In this document: piece after piece, positions 8,457 through 17,470 of the stretch
How positions within the stretch are numbered: position 1 is the first letter of the stretch
Layout: each line of letters begins with the position of its first letter
Assembly: GCF_023008545.1 (NCBI RefSeq)
Contig: NZ_CP095397.1
Span: 3,275,199-3,339,198 of the forward strand
Length of the DNA: 64,000 nt
DNA from: Natribaculum luteum
GTDB taxonomy: Archaea; Halobacteriota; Halobacteria; Halobacteriales; Natrialbaceae
Direction of reading: 5' to 3'
Position numbers and translations under genes: made by a program
The notes under the pieces: generated by a model
Databases searched by the model: none
What the model was told of the DNA's origin: nothing
The model's input: only the letters and a program-made list of their open reading frames with translations

Positions 8457-10325
8457 CTACCGCTCGACGGTTCGTTCTCGAACGGTCATCCCCTTCCGGC
8501 CGAGGTGCTGGAGCTGTCGCCGCGCGAAGTCCTCCTCTCGCGTGCCACGCGTCGCCAGCACGTAGACCAGCGCGCCGCCGGTCGGCCGCATCGTCCGTCC
8601 CGCCCGCTGGGTTCCCTGTCGACGCGACCCGCCGAGTCCCGAGGCGACGATCGCCAGATCCGCCGTCGGCAGGTCGATCCCCTCGTCGCCGACGCGAGAG
8701 ACGACGAGCAGGTCTCGCTCGTCGCGTCGGAACGACTCGAGCAGTCGCCGTCGTTCGTGGTGGGGCGTCTCGCCGCTCAGAAACGGCACGCCGAGCGCGT
8801 CGCTGAGTTCGCGTCCCTGCTCGAGATAGTCGACGAAGATCAGCGCCTTCGACTGCGGGTGTGCAGAGAGCAGGTAGCGGACCTCGTCGACTTTGCCCCG
8901 GTTCGAGGCGGCGATCCGGTACTTCTCGCGGCCCTCCGCCGAGGCGTAGGCGTTTCGCTGCTCGTCGTCGCCCCAGGGGACGTAGCGGATCTCGAGTTCG
9001 GGTTCGGCGACGAAGCCAGCCTCGAACAGCGCCTCCCAGTCGGTGCCGATCGGCGGGCCGACGAGCGTGAAGATCTCGGCCTGGCGGTCGTCTTCCCGGA
9101 TCGGGCTGGCCGAGAGCCCGAGGCGGTGGCGCGACTGGAGGCGGGTGCTCCGCGAGTAGACGTCGCTCGGGACGTGGTGGACCTCGTCGAAGACGAGCAG
9201 TCCCCACTCGCGGTCGTCGAACAGCGACCGGTGGCGGTCCATCCCGGCGATCTGGTAGGTCGCGATCGTCACGGGCCGAACCTGCTTGATGCCGCCGTGG
9301 TACTGGCCGATCTGGTCCGCCTCGAGCGACGTGAACTCGAGGAGACTCTCCTCCCACTGGCGGGCGAGGTCGCGGCTGGGTACCAGTACGAGCGTCTCGC
9401 CTTCGACGCGGGCCATCGCGCCCATCGCGGCGACCGTCTTGCCGCTGCCCGGCGGGCCGACGAAGACGCCCTCGCCGGCCTCGTCGAACCTGTCGACCCA
9501 CGTCTGCTGGTAGTCGCGCAGGCGCACGCGAAGGTCGATCGGGAGGTCGTCGCCGGACTCGAGGTCGCGCTCGTCCCGGACGGGGTAGCCCGCCTCGTAG
9601 AGGATCCGCTTGATCGCCGCCTCCGAGCCCTCGCGGACCCAGTCTTCGGTCTCCGAGATCGGCGCGTGGACGTGTTCTTCGTCGAGTTTCTGGCGAGCGA
9701 CGTTGCCCATCACCTCCGGGCTGCGGGCCTCGAGAACGGTGTAGCCGTCCGGGTGCGTCACGAGACGGAACTGACGGGCACGGTCGAACTGACTCTCGAC
9801 CCACTCCTCCAGGGCGGCCGACCGCTGGCCGAGGGCCTGTCGCATCGTTCGCGCGAGCGCCTCGAACGTGTCGTGTGGGGCCTGCCAGACGTCCTCCGGT
9901 CTGACGACGTACCGGTAGCCGCTCTCCCCGTTCGTGTCCGCGTGGTGGGCAAACTGGGTGAGCTGGGCCCGGGTGAACTGACTCGGCCGGTCGACGACGA
10001 TCTCGCGCCGCTTGGGGAAGACGACGACGCGCTCGCGCTCGGTGAGGTCCTCGAGTTCGCTCGGATACCAGACGACGGGGTCGGTCGAGACGCTCATCCG
10101 CTCGACTTCACCACGCTCGTACAGTTCCTCGAGGTAGTCGCTCGCCTCGTCGTGGGTCACGTCGAGAGCGCGGGCGACCGCACCGGCGGTGACGACGGGA
10201 CGGCCCTCCCGCTGGCAGACGTCGTGGAACGACGACAGCGAGAGCGGCCCGTCCCCGTCCGTCGACTCGGCGTTGCGGCGCTCGTCGGAATCGTCACTCG
10301 AGTCAGAGTAGCGCTCGTCCGTCAC
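8457..10325 (-). CDS. XPB/Rad25-like DNA helicase
   Basis: This 622-aa superfamily 2 helicase has an N-terminal extension with an HTH-like segment (VTAGAVARALDVTHDEASDYL), then an XPB-type damage-recognition-like region, then the motor. Motifs: VRLRDYQQTWVDRF (Q-motif-like), Walker A GPPGSGKTVAAMG, ATYQIAG, DEAH variant VFDEVHHVPSD, LGLSASPIREDD (motif III), and C-terminal RVGDEGIDLPTADLAI and QRAGRTMRPTGG (motifs V and VI). Archaeal XPB proteins act in DNA repair or transcription. The neighbouring genes give no clearer role. TATA-like GGTTTATCC lies about 25 bases before the start. Confidence 0.9.
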   Translation of the reverse strand: MTDERYSDSSDDSDERRNAESTDGDGPLSLSSFHDVCQREGRPVVTAGAVARALDVTHDEASDYLEELYERGEVERMSVSTDPVVWYPSELEDLTERERVVVFPKRREIVVDRPSQFTRAQLTQFAHHADTNGESGYRYVVRPEDVWQAPHDTFEALARTMRQALGQRSAALEEWVESQFDRARQFRLVTHPDGYTVLEARSPEVMGNVARQKLDEEHVHAPISETEDWVREGSEAAIKRILYEAGYPVRDERDLESGDDLPIDLRVRLRDYQQTWVDRFDEAGEGVFVGPPGSGKTVAAMGAMARVEGETLVLVPSRDLARQWEESLLEFTSLEADQIGQYHGGIKQVRPVTIATYQIAGMDRHRSLFDDREWGLLVFDEVHHVPSDVYSRSTRLQSRHRLGLSASPIREDDRQAEIFTLVGPPIGTDWEALFEAGFVAEPELEIRYVPWGDDEQRNAYASAEGREKYRIAASNRGKVDEVRYLLSAHPQSKALIFVDYLEQGRELSDALGVPFLSGETPHHERRRLLESFRRDERDLLVVSRVGDEGIDLPTADLAIVASGLGGSRRQGTQRAGRTMRPTGGALVYVLATRGTREEDFARRQLQHLGRKGMTVRERTVER

Positions 10326-10682
10326 TGGATACAGGTATCGCCGTCGCGGATAAACCGGTTACGTTCGGTCTCTCGACCGCTCGAGACGTCGGCGAGAAAT
10401 CGAATGGTGGTGCGGTCGCGCGGTGGCGACCGGGCGCAACGTCGGTAGGTGGTGGCACGTATGCGCCACTCTCGGCTATGATGTCGGCAAATATAACAAT
10501 TTGGATGATGGTCACGTCTATCGTGGTCCAGTCGACGTCGATACCAGTAGCGACGCGAAATATACCCCGGCACGGGTACCCGTGACCGGCGTCGGATTCG
10601 CTGGCGGCGACTCGAGTCACAGACGCCGGTCCCGTCTCGTCTGTCAGTATACTATATGCAGGTGGCCGACGTACGATTTTGC
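10326..10682. other. Intergenic region with AT-rich promoter-like patches
   Basis: No gene was seen. The region holds three AT-rich spots in otherwise GC-rich DNA: AAATATAACAATTT (about 10489-10502), AAATATACC (about 10558-10566) and GTATACTATA (10647-10656). The last is placed to drive the small ORF starting at 10683. Confidence 0.5.
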
Positions 10683-10859
10683 ATGTTCCGTGCGATCCTT
10701 CCGGAAGGTCAGATCCTCTGTGATCGGTACGAGAATACTGACGAGGGGCTCGAACTCTACAACGCTGACGACGAGTTCATCGCCTTCGTCCCGTACAACA
10801 ACCTCCACGCGCTGCTCAACGAGGACGTCTACGCCGCAGACGAACGCTCGATCATGTAG
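10683..10859 (+). CDS. Small acidic protein, 58 aa, unknown function
   Basis: The peptide MFRAILPEGQILCDRYENTD... is acidic and well formed (LELYNADDEFIAFVPYNNL), with no domain I can name. The start at 10683 is chosen because the TATA-like GTATACTATA at 10647-10656 then sits about 27 bases upstream, the leaderless spacing; an ATG at 10656 would lie inside the box. It overlaps the convergent TFB gene by 8 bases at its end. Confidence 0.6.
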   Translation: MFRAILPEGQILCDRYENTDEGLELYNADDEFIAFVPYNNLHALLNEDVYAADERSIM

Positions 10860-11805
10860 CGGGCGAGCGGTCGATCGCCTCGAGTTGCTCGCGGTAGCGG
10901 TTTCTGACGGTGACGACGGTCGTCTGTGCGGTCTCGGCGACCGCTCGCTGGGGGACCGTCTCCTCACAGAGGAGTCCTGCAGCGTAGATAGCAGCAGCGG
11001 CGTATCCAGTCGGTGACTTTCCGGAGTGGAGGCCCTGGCGAGTGGTCTCGTCGATGATCTCGACGGCGGTCGTCTCGACGTCTTTGCTCACGTCCAGTTC
11101 CGAACAGAATCGCGGGACGAACTGGCGTGGGTTGGTCGGCTCGAGGTTGATGTCGAGTTCGTCGGCGACGTAGCGATAGGTGCGGCCGATCTCGCGCTGG
11201 TCGACTCGAGCGACGGCGGTGACTTCTTCCAGGCTGCGTGGGATTCCCTCTTTCCTGCAGGCGGTGTAGAGTGCACTCGTCGCGACGCCTTCGATCGATC
11301 GGCCGCGAATGAGATCCTGCTCGAGAGCCTGTCGGTAGATGACACTCGCGGTTTCTTTGACTGGCGTGGGAACGCCGAGGGCGCTGGCCATTCGATCGAT
11401 CTCCGAGAGCGCGTACTTCAGGTTTCGTTCGCCGGCGTTTTTGGTTCGAATTCGCTCCTGCCAGACCCGAAGACGGTGAAGCTGGCCGTGTTTGTCGGCA
11501 GACATCGAGTGTCCGTTGGCGTCGCGGTTTCGCCAGTCGATCGTCGTCGTCAGTCCCCGGTCGTGCATCGACTGTGTGAGTGGGGCGCCGACGCGCGAGA
11601 GCTCTTTGTGTTCCTGAGCGTTGAACGCCCGCCACTCCGGTCCGTAGTCGATCGGGTCTTCGCTGAGGACGAGCCCACACTCTCGACAGACCCGTTCACC
11701 GCGGTCTGGATCGTGGACGATCGTGTCGGTCTCGCAGTCGGGACACCGACCTGTCTCGGCCGCCTGTGATTCCTGTTCGACGTGATTGGTGATCGACTGC
11801 GTCAT
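10852..11805 (-). CDS. tfb: Transcription initiation factor IIB (TFB)
   Basis: The 317-aa protein is a general transcription factor that binds TBP-TATA DNA and recruits RNA polymerase. The N-terminal zinc ribbon is CPDC at residues 21-24 and CREC at 40-43. The B-finger/linker region follows, then two cyclin repeats (AGERNLKYALSEIDRMASAL and the second ending GYAAAAIYAAGLL) and a HTH end (VAETAQTTVVTVRNRYREQL). Haloarchaea carry several tfb genes, so this is one of a set. The promoter region includes a palindrome TCCTTAAAGGA at 11891-11901. Confidence 0.95.
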   Translation of the reverse strand: MTQSITNHVEQESQAAETGRCPDCETDTIVHDPDRGERVCRECGLVLSEDPIDYGPEWRAFNAQEHKELSRVGAPLTQSMHDRGLTTTIDWRNRDANGHSMSADKHGQLHRLRVWQERIRTKNAGERNLKYALSEIDRMASALGVPTPVKETASVIYRQALEQDLIRGRSIEGVATSALYTACRKEGIPRSLEEVTAVARVDQREIGRTYRYVADELDINLEPTNPRQFVPRFCSELDVSKDVETTAVEIIDETTRQGLHSGKSPTGYAAAAIYAAGLLCEETVPQRAVAETAQTTVVTVRNRYREQLEAIDRSPAT

Positions 11806-12596
11806 CGGTGACTGCAGGGACCGCCGCCGTCACTGTAAGGTGTTCACATGGTTTCGACGGAAAGAGGATCTTACCGGACGCGTGTTCGACTCCTTAAAGG
11901 AGAGTAGAGAGAGGCCGACACTGGCGTTTTCGGCCGCTGTCCCGTGGCGGACGACGACTGTGCCGGTACCGCGCCCCATCGCTTTCGGTGGGCGAAGCGG
12001 CCACGTCGGGCCACCCCGACCCGACATATTATATGTGAACGTAGGACATGAAACTGGCGTACCGTTACAGCAACCCGTCGGAGTAAACGCCGACATTCGG
12101 TGCGTAAAAAGAGCTTAGCCGCACAAACTGTCGTTTGTCTTTATGTTGAGTCCGTCGAACGTGACGTATCAGTCAGCGTGGACGACGTCCAGCCGACGGC
12201 CGTAGCGTCTGGCAGACCCCCCAAAATAGCACCCCCAGCCAGTATGTATCACCCCCCCGCGCCGTACGTCCCAGATACGCACACGAAACCGGTCGGTATC
12301 GATCCCCACACACATTACAGAGATCCGGCCGTAATCGACGCCGGCCGACAGTCACGCGAAGTGTCTGATAACCACAGTACTGCCGATGGAAGCCAACACG
12401 TACCGGGTTCGCAGCCTATGCGAAACGTGACCGTGTTTAATAGTTTCTACGTTGCCCTACAAACTGGTGTGTCAACCGTGACCGCGAGCTACCTTTCGCC
12501 GAAACAGCGGGCGCTGCCGATGCTACCGTGGGGAGAGCTATCGGAGGGTGCCGGCAATCGAATGATAACGACCGTTTACGACGGGGTCTATCACTG
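11806..12596. other. Intergenic region, no convincing gene
   Basis: Between the divergent TFB and DUF7344 genes lie 790 bases with lower GC and many C-runs. A plus-strand open frame (12100-12596) has no domain and atypical composition (PPKIAPPASMYHPPAPY), so it is not called. The palindrome TCCTTAAAGGA (11891-11901) and an AT patch ATATTATATG (about 12025-12034) may be regulatory for the flanking genes. Confidence 0.5.
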
Positions 12597-13190
12597 ATGT
12601 CGTCGATCGATACGTCGCTCCCGGAAGAGATCACGTCCGTCACCGAGGACGAGGACGATCGACTCTCGAAAGACGTCATCTTCGAACTTCTGAAAAACCG
12701 GCGGCGACGAGAAGTCCTCACGTACTTGCTCGAGGCGGAGGACACGGTGACGCTGGGAGAACTGGCCGAACAGATCGCCGCCTGGGAGAACGACACGGAC
12801 GTCAACGCGTTGAGTTCCGATCAACGAAAGCGGGTGTACGTCGCTCTTTACCAGACGCATCTCCCCAAGATGGACGACGCGGGCATCATCGAGTACGACC
12901 AGGACCGCGGGCTGATTAGCCTCTCGGACAACGCGGACCTGCTGATGATGTACCTCGATACAGATACGCACCAGACGGACCGGTGGGATCGCTGGTACGC
13001 GCTGTTGAGCGTCGTCGGCGTGGCGGCCGTCACCGCGGCGTATCTCGAGGTTCCGCCGGTATCGCTCGTTCCCACGATCGCCGTGGCCGCCGCCGTCGTC
13101 GTCGCGTTTCTCGGCCTGTCGATCGCACACGTTTTCGTGAACCACCGGCTTCAACAGACCGTCAACGGGAAACTTTCGCGCATTGAATAG
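12597..13190 (+). CDS. DUF7344-type winged-helix membrane protein (paralogue 1)
   Basis: The 197-aa protein has an N-terminal winged-helix domain (KDVIFELLKNRRRREVLTYL...VTLGELAEQIAAWEN) with the family hallmark KRVYVALYQTHLPKMDDAGI. Two membrane segments follow near the C-terminus (LLSVVGVAAVTAAYL and IAVAAAVVVAFLGLSIAHVF). It is probably a membrane-linked DNA-binding or signalling protein of the haloarchaeal DUF7344 group. Paralogues at 48716 and 53244 have the same order of domains. The start MSSIDTS at 12597 opens the acidic N-terminus typical of this group. Confidence 0.8.
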   Translation: MSSIDTSLPEEITSVTEDEDDRLSKDVIFELLKNRRRREVLTYLLEAEDTVTLGELAEQIAAWENDTDVNALSSDQRKRVYVALYQTHLPKMDDAGIIEYDQDRGLISLSDNADLLMMYLDTDTHQTDRWDRWYALLSVVGVAAVTAAYLEVPPVSLVPTIAVAAAVVVAFLGLSIAHVFVNHRLQQTVNGKLSRIE

Positions 13191-13365
13191 CGTAGAGAAG
13201 GGTTTTTGTCGATCGATTCCCTAGAATCACGTGGCTCCCGACGACCGTCTCCAGTACCGGAGTAGTTCGCGTGCCAGCAACCTGCTCCCGGCGCGGGAGC
13301 CGCCTTTTGAATACGACCGATCCGTTCAGCCGTGGCGCTCCGGGAACCAGTGTCAACTAGCAGTC

Positions 13366-14523
13366 TCAGGGATACTGGAGTTGCGTCGGCCGTCCGCGAC
13401 GCGCCCGTTCTAGTGACTCGCCGAGAACGTCAGCACAGAACGCCTCCAGGCGCTTCCCCTGTGCCTCCCAGGAGAACGATCGCGTCCGCTCGCGTGCCCG
13501 TTTGCCCATCGCCTCGCGACGAGTAGGTGCGGTGACGAGCCTCGAGAGCGCGGCGGCGAGCGCGTCGGAATCGCCGGGTGAGATCAACAGCCCCTCGTCT
13601 CCGTCCGTCACGTACGCCTCGATCGCCTCGAGGTCGCTCGTCACCACGGGCGTCCCACAGGCCATCGCCTCGAGGTTGACCATCCCGAAACTTTCCGTGT
13701 ACGACGGGAGACAGAAGACGTCGGCGGCGACGTAGTACCCCGGTAACTCGAGGTGGGGGACCTCGCCGTCTACCGTCACCGACTCGCCGACGTCGAGTTC
13801 TCGACACCGTTCCCGAATCGCATCGGTGTCTCCCCGCCCGACGAGCCGTAACTCGGCTGGCTCGTCGAGTCTGCTGAACGCCTCGAGCAGGTCGTCGATC
13901 CCCTTCCGGTCGACGAACCGGCCGACGTACAGGATCACGGGGACCTCACTCGAGAACGCGGGGGAAACGTCCGGTTGGAACCGGTCCACGTCGACGCCCG
14001 GATACACCACGTCGTCGACCTCGTAGCCGAACTCGTCGCTCACCTGGCGTGCGGTGTCGTGGGAGTTGGCGATGATCAGGTCGGTCTGCGAAAAGCGTTC
14101 GCGCAACCGTGCGCCGAGTCCGACGCTCGCCAGGCTGTGAAAGCCGTACACTGTGGGCACGTCGACGAGATTCGACAGTAGCAGATCGTCGAGGAACTGA
14201 AACGTGAACACGAGATCGGTGTGCTCTTCGATGTGGTCGACGACGCCGTTGCGACGCGACCAGACGGTCATCGCCACTTTCGCCAGATCTTGCGTGTTCA
14301 CCGGGAGGATCGTCGTGACGCCGTTCGGGATTCGATCAGCAAACGACGGCGTTTCGACCACCTCCACGTCCGATCGTCGTAACAGTTCCGCCGTGTCACC
14401 CGCCTGCGTGTACACGTACACGTCGTGGCGCTTCGCGAGTTCGGCGGCCACGTGCTGGGTGTAGACGGCGATCCCACCCGCGTGCCGCGTCCCCGCAGAC
14501 TCGTGATAGAACCCGATTCGCAT
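13366..14523 (-). CDS. GT4-family glycosyltransferase
   Basis: The 385-aa protein has the GT-B fold. The N-terminal glycine-rich loop is HAGGIAVYTQHVAAEL, and the domain junction is VILYVGRFVDRKGIDDLLEA. The catalytic ExxxxxxE motif lies in ESFGMVNLEAMACGTPVV. It should transfer a sugar from a nucleotide-activated donor to a lipid-linked or surface glycan acceptor; donor and acceptor cannot be told. The neighbours (sulfatase-like protein and flippase) support a surface-glycan role. AAATAACGAAACC, a variant of the recurring promoter element, lies 26 bases before the start. Confidence 0.92.
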   Translation of the reverse strand: MRIGFYHESAGTRHAGGIAVYTQHVAAELAKRHDVYVYTQAGDTAELLRRSDVEVVETPSFADRIPNGVTTILPVNTQDLAKVAMTVWSRRNGVVDHIEEHTDLVFTFQFLDDLLLSNLVDVPTVYGFHSLASVGLGARLRERFSQTDLIIANSHDTARQVSDEFGYEVDDVVYPGVDVDRFQPDVSPAFSSEVPVILYVGRFVDRKGIDDLLEAFSRLDEPAELRLVGRGDTDAIRERCRELDVGESVTVDGEVPHLELPGYYVAADVFCLPSYTESFGMVNLEAMACGTPVVTSDLEAIEAYVTDGDEGLLISPGDSDALAAALSRLVTAPTRREAMGKRARERTRSFSWEAQGKRLEAFCADVLGESLERARRGRPTQLQYP

Positions 14524-14549
14524 ACGCCGAGGGTCGTCTACCTATCGGT

Positions 14550-14557
14550 TTCGTTAT
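14550..14557 (-). promoter_or_regulatory. ATAACGAA variant element before GT4
   Basis: The minus strand reads AAATAACGAAACC, 26 bases before the ATG at 14523. It differs by one base from the ATAACAAA core seen elsewhere and sits at the leaderless TATA position. Confidence 0.45.
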
Positions 14558-14771
14558 TTTTCTCTTAGCGATTCTCACCCTCGAGAAACTGACGTGATCT
14601 CGGCGACTATTAGTGATTCAAACGGTCGAAGTGAATTTAATTTCTGGTAACAGCTCTCATCCACCGTTCGGTGCGCCCCCTACCGGACGACGTTCGACTG
14701 CGCGCGAGAGATAGCGCGTGCGAACAGAATCGTACGGACGTGGTACTGACTCACTCGCCGGTCGAACGCGA

Positions 14772-15743
14772 CTACGCGTACCCCAGAGCGGTCAGTCGTC
14801 GCTCGAGGACGTCCTCGTCCGGGTTGTCTCGACCGTCGACAGGCGGTTCCGGGAGGACCCGACGACGGTCCGTAGACGCCACCTCGAGCCAGGGGACGGC
14901 GAGGAGGTCGTCACGGTGCAGGCCGCGCGGGTGGCCGTACATCGGGACGGGGACCGGGAACCCTCGCTCGCCGATCAGGTTGCCGTGGTCGGCCGTCACC
15001 ACGCTCTTGCCCGACAAGGCCTCGAGAAGGTCCTCTACGTGCGGTAAGACGAGGTCGAGGTTCTCCCGGTAGGCCCGGCGGACGGTCGCGACGTCGACGT
15101 CGTCGTCGTAGATCAGCCGGAACCACGGGTTCGCCTTCCCTGGGTCTCGATTCTCGAGGTCGGCGTCGATCCCCTGGTGGGCGAATGTCTGTCCCGTCGG
15201 TCCCAGAAACGGGAAGTGCGGTTGCATGAAGTGGACGATCAGACGTTTCTCCGGGAACCGTTCGTGTGCAGCGATGGCCTCCTCGACGACGGCTTCGGGT
15301 CGAACCGTCTCGGCTGCCTCGTCCCACCGATCCTCGAGGAGGTCCACGACCGCGTGGAACACGCCGTCCTCGAGGTGGTGGACGTGGGGGTTGGCCGTGA
15401 CGTAGACGGTGTCGTGGAGCGTCCGTCCCGCGAAGTTCCGTTGCATGAACTCGCCGCTGTCGCTGCCTTTCGATCGGACCTCGCGGAGGTCGCCTTCGAG
15501 CGTCGCCCGCGCCGCGAAGAGGTCGTAGCGACAGGCGTCGAGGATCAGGAGGTTGTCCCAGTCGGCGGCGATCACGTCGATCCCGTCGTCCGTTCTCTCG
15601 AGTGCGTTCAGGACGTCCCGGGTTCTCGAGTTGGCGGTCAGCGCGACGGTGAACAGTTCTCGCCGGAGCAGTCGGGGATTCCGGAGCACCCGGCGGACGT
15701 TCTCGGCGGAGTACCTGTCCGGCAGGAGAGCCAGCGGATTCAT
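14772..15743 (-). CDS. Sulfatase-like alkaline-phosphatase superfamily protein
   Basis: The 323-aa protein has the compact AP-superfamily core without signal peptide. The first metal Asp lies in NLLILDACRYDLF, the His-rich HFMQPHFPFLGPTG is central, and the second metal site is SVVTADHGNLIGERG. Lacking the Cys/Ser-x-Pro-x-Arg sulfatase modification motif, it is more likely a phosphatase or phosphotransferase than a true sulfatase. It sits between a GT4 gene and the flippase; similar proteins are common in archaeal glycan clusters. The element GTATAACAAC lies 27 bases before the start. Confidence 0.85.
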   Translation of the reverse strand: MNPLALLPDRYSAENVRRVLRNPRLLRRELFTVALTANSRTRDVLNALERTDDGIDVIAADWDNLLILDACRYDLFAARATLEGDLREVRSKGSDSGEFMQRNFAGRTLHDTVYVTANPHVHHLEDGVFHAVVDLLEDRWDEAAETVRPEAVVEEAIAAHERFPEKRLIVHFMQPHFPFLGPTGQTFAHQGIDADLENRDPGKANPWFRLIYDDDVDVATVRRAYRENLDLVLPHVEDLLEALSGKSVVTADHGNLIGERGFPVPVPMYGHPRGLHRDDLLAVPWLEVASTDRRRVLPEPPVDGRDNPDEDVLERRLTALGYA

Positions 15744-15770
15744 GTGGAGGGACGCTCTCGAGGCGGTGAC

Positions 15771-15778
15771 GTTGTTAT
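15771..15778 (-). promoter_or_regulatory. ATAACAAC element before sulfatase-like gene
   Basis: The minus strand reads GTATAACAACGTC, 27 bases before the ATG at 15743, consistent with a leaderless TATA position. It is a close match to the recurring ATAACAAAG element. Confidence 0.5.
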
Positions 15779-15899
15779 ACGCGCGAAAACGGACGATATC
15801 ACCGCCCTACTCCGAGACGCGCAGCAGTCGACGCTCGATCCGGTCGCGGCAGGCCGACGCGACCCAGTCGGTCGACTCGAGTAATCGACGGACTACTAA

Positions 15900-17417
15900 A
15901 TGGCGGCCACTAGAACGTCGCCGTGGATGGCAACGGACAGTTCGTCGAAACTCTCCTCTCTCAGGTCCGTCGCCGACGGGGCGACGCTTCACTACGTCGG
16001 CACTGTCGTCGTCAACGCCGTCGGCTTCCTGTTGAACCTCGCGCTGACGAGAACACTCGGTGCCAGCGTCTACGGCATCTACGCCTACGGGACGCTGGTG
16101 ATCTCCTCGGCGCTTACGTTCGCGAACCTCGGTTCCGACGTCTCGACGACGCGGTACCTGTCGGCGAACCGTAACGATCAGGCCTACCAGAACCGCGTTC
16201 TCGGCCTCTCGTATCTCACGACGGCCGTCGTCAGCCTGCTCGCTGCGACCGCCCTCTACCTCGCCGCGCCGGCGATCAACGCCTACACGCTCGAGGAGCC
16301 GCTGTTTACGCCCGCGTTGCGAATTTTCGCGATCGCGCTCCCGTTTCAGGCACTAACTCGCGTCGTCTCGAGTACGTTCCGGGGCCTCGAGCGGGCGGTC
16401 GGGAAGACCGTCGTCCTGGTGCTCGGACCCGTCCTCCGGTTGCTCGTCGTCGTCTCTGCGATACTCGTGGGCTACTCGTTGCTCGGCGTCGCGGCCGCCT
16501 ACGCCGTCGCCTGCCTGCTGGCGTTTCTGGCTGCACTCTCGTATGCGCTGGCGAGAACCGACCTCCGTCCCGAGTGGGACCTCCGCCGCGAGGAGGTGAC
16601 GGCATTTTACGACTACTCGGCCCCGCTGACGCTGTCGAAGGCCGCCTCGTTCCTGTTCAAACGCGTCGACGTGCTGATGGTCGGGATCTTCCTCGCCTCC
16701 GCGAGCGTCGGCGTCTACAACGTCGCCGTCTTGCTCGCGACGGTTATCGCGATGCCACTCGGCGGGATCAACCAGCTGTTTCCCCCGGTCGCCTCCCGAC
16801 TCCACGCCAACGGCGACCGCGACGAACTCGAGGACGTCTACGCGACGGTGACGCGGTGGTCGATCACGGCCTCGCTGCTGCTCGCACTGCCGCTTTTCGT
16901 CTACCGGGCAGAGGTGCTCTCGCTGTTCGGCCCGGAGTTCGTCGTCGGAACGGGCGTCGTCGCGCTGTTCATCGCCGGCCAGCTGTTCAACGCCGCTGCT
17001 GGCCCGGCGAACGACCTCCTGACGATGACCGACCACCAGTACCTCGTCATGGCGAATCACTTCTGTTTCGGCGTCGTGAACGTCGTCCTGAACTACCTCT
17101 TCATTCTCGAGTTCGGGCTGATCGGCGCGGCACTCGCGACTGCCGGCGTGCTGGCGTCGCTGAACGTCGTCCGTGTCGTCGAGGTCTGGTACCTCGAGGG
17201 CCTGTTCGCCTACTCGACGGCCCTCTGGAAGCCGCTGGCCGCCGCCACGGTCGCCGCCACCACGATGGTCGTTCTGGGGCTGTACCTCGACGGATACGTA
17301 CTGTTCGTCGTCGGCAGCGCTGCCGGTGCGCTCGCGTTTCTCGCCAGCCTCTACCAGTTCGGGCTCGCACAACGGGACGTCGAACTTGCGGGCGACTACC
17401 TCGAGTTGATGTCGTAA
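15900..17417 (+). CDS. Polysaccharide/oligosaccharide flippase (Wzx-like, MATE/MOP superfamily)
   Basis: This 505-aa membrane protein has about 12-14 predicted helices, starting with VGTVVVNAVGFLLNLALTRT. The family-typical regions LTFANLGSDVSTTRYLSANR and YSAPLTLSKAASFLFKRVDV are present. Wzx-like proteins flip lipid-linked sugars from the cytoplasmic to the outer face of the membrane. It is divergent from the sulfatase-like gene with a 156-bp gap. The ATG at 15900 gives a nine-residue extra N-terminus; ATG 15927 (MATDSSSKLSS) is an equally possible start. Confidence 0.92.
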   Translation: MAATRTSPWMATDSSSKLSSLRSVADGATLHYVGTVVVNAVGFLLNLALTRTLGASVYGIYAYGTLVISSALTFANLGSDVSTTRYLSANRNDQAYQNRVLGLSYLTTAVVSLLAATALYLAAPAINAYTLEEPLFTPALRIFAIALPFQALTRVVSSTFRGLERAVGKTVVLVLGPVLRLLVVVSAILVGYSLLGVAAAYAVACLLAFLAALSYALARTDLRPEWDLRREEVTAFYDYSAPLTLSKAASFLFKRVDVLMVGIFLASASVGVYNVAVLLATVIAMPLGGINQLFPPVASRLHANGDRDELEDVYATVTRWSITASLLLALPLFVYRAEVLSLFGPEFVVGTGVVALFIAGQLFNAAAGPANDLLTMTDHQYLVMANHFCFGVVNVVLNYLFILEFGLIGAALATAGVLASLNVVRVVEVWYLEGLFAYSTALWKPLAAATVAATTMVVLGLYLDGYVLFVVGSAAGALAFLASLYQFGLAQRDVELAGDYLELMS

Positions 17418-17470
17418 GCCGTCGCTATCGGACTCGAACGAAAGGCGCAGAATGCGATCGGCAGTCGTGG

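Noticed and set aside
7578..10448. A 956-codon plus-strand open frame opposite the XPB-like helicase
   Set aside because: It is Arg/Val-rich, has no domain, and lies antisense to UspA and XPB genes with clear motifs; high GC makes such frames common.
12100..12596. 165-codon plus-strand frame before DUF7344 paralogue 1
   Set aside because: Composition (many Pro, Tyr, His, few acidic residues) is unlike haloarchaeal proteins and no domain is visible.
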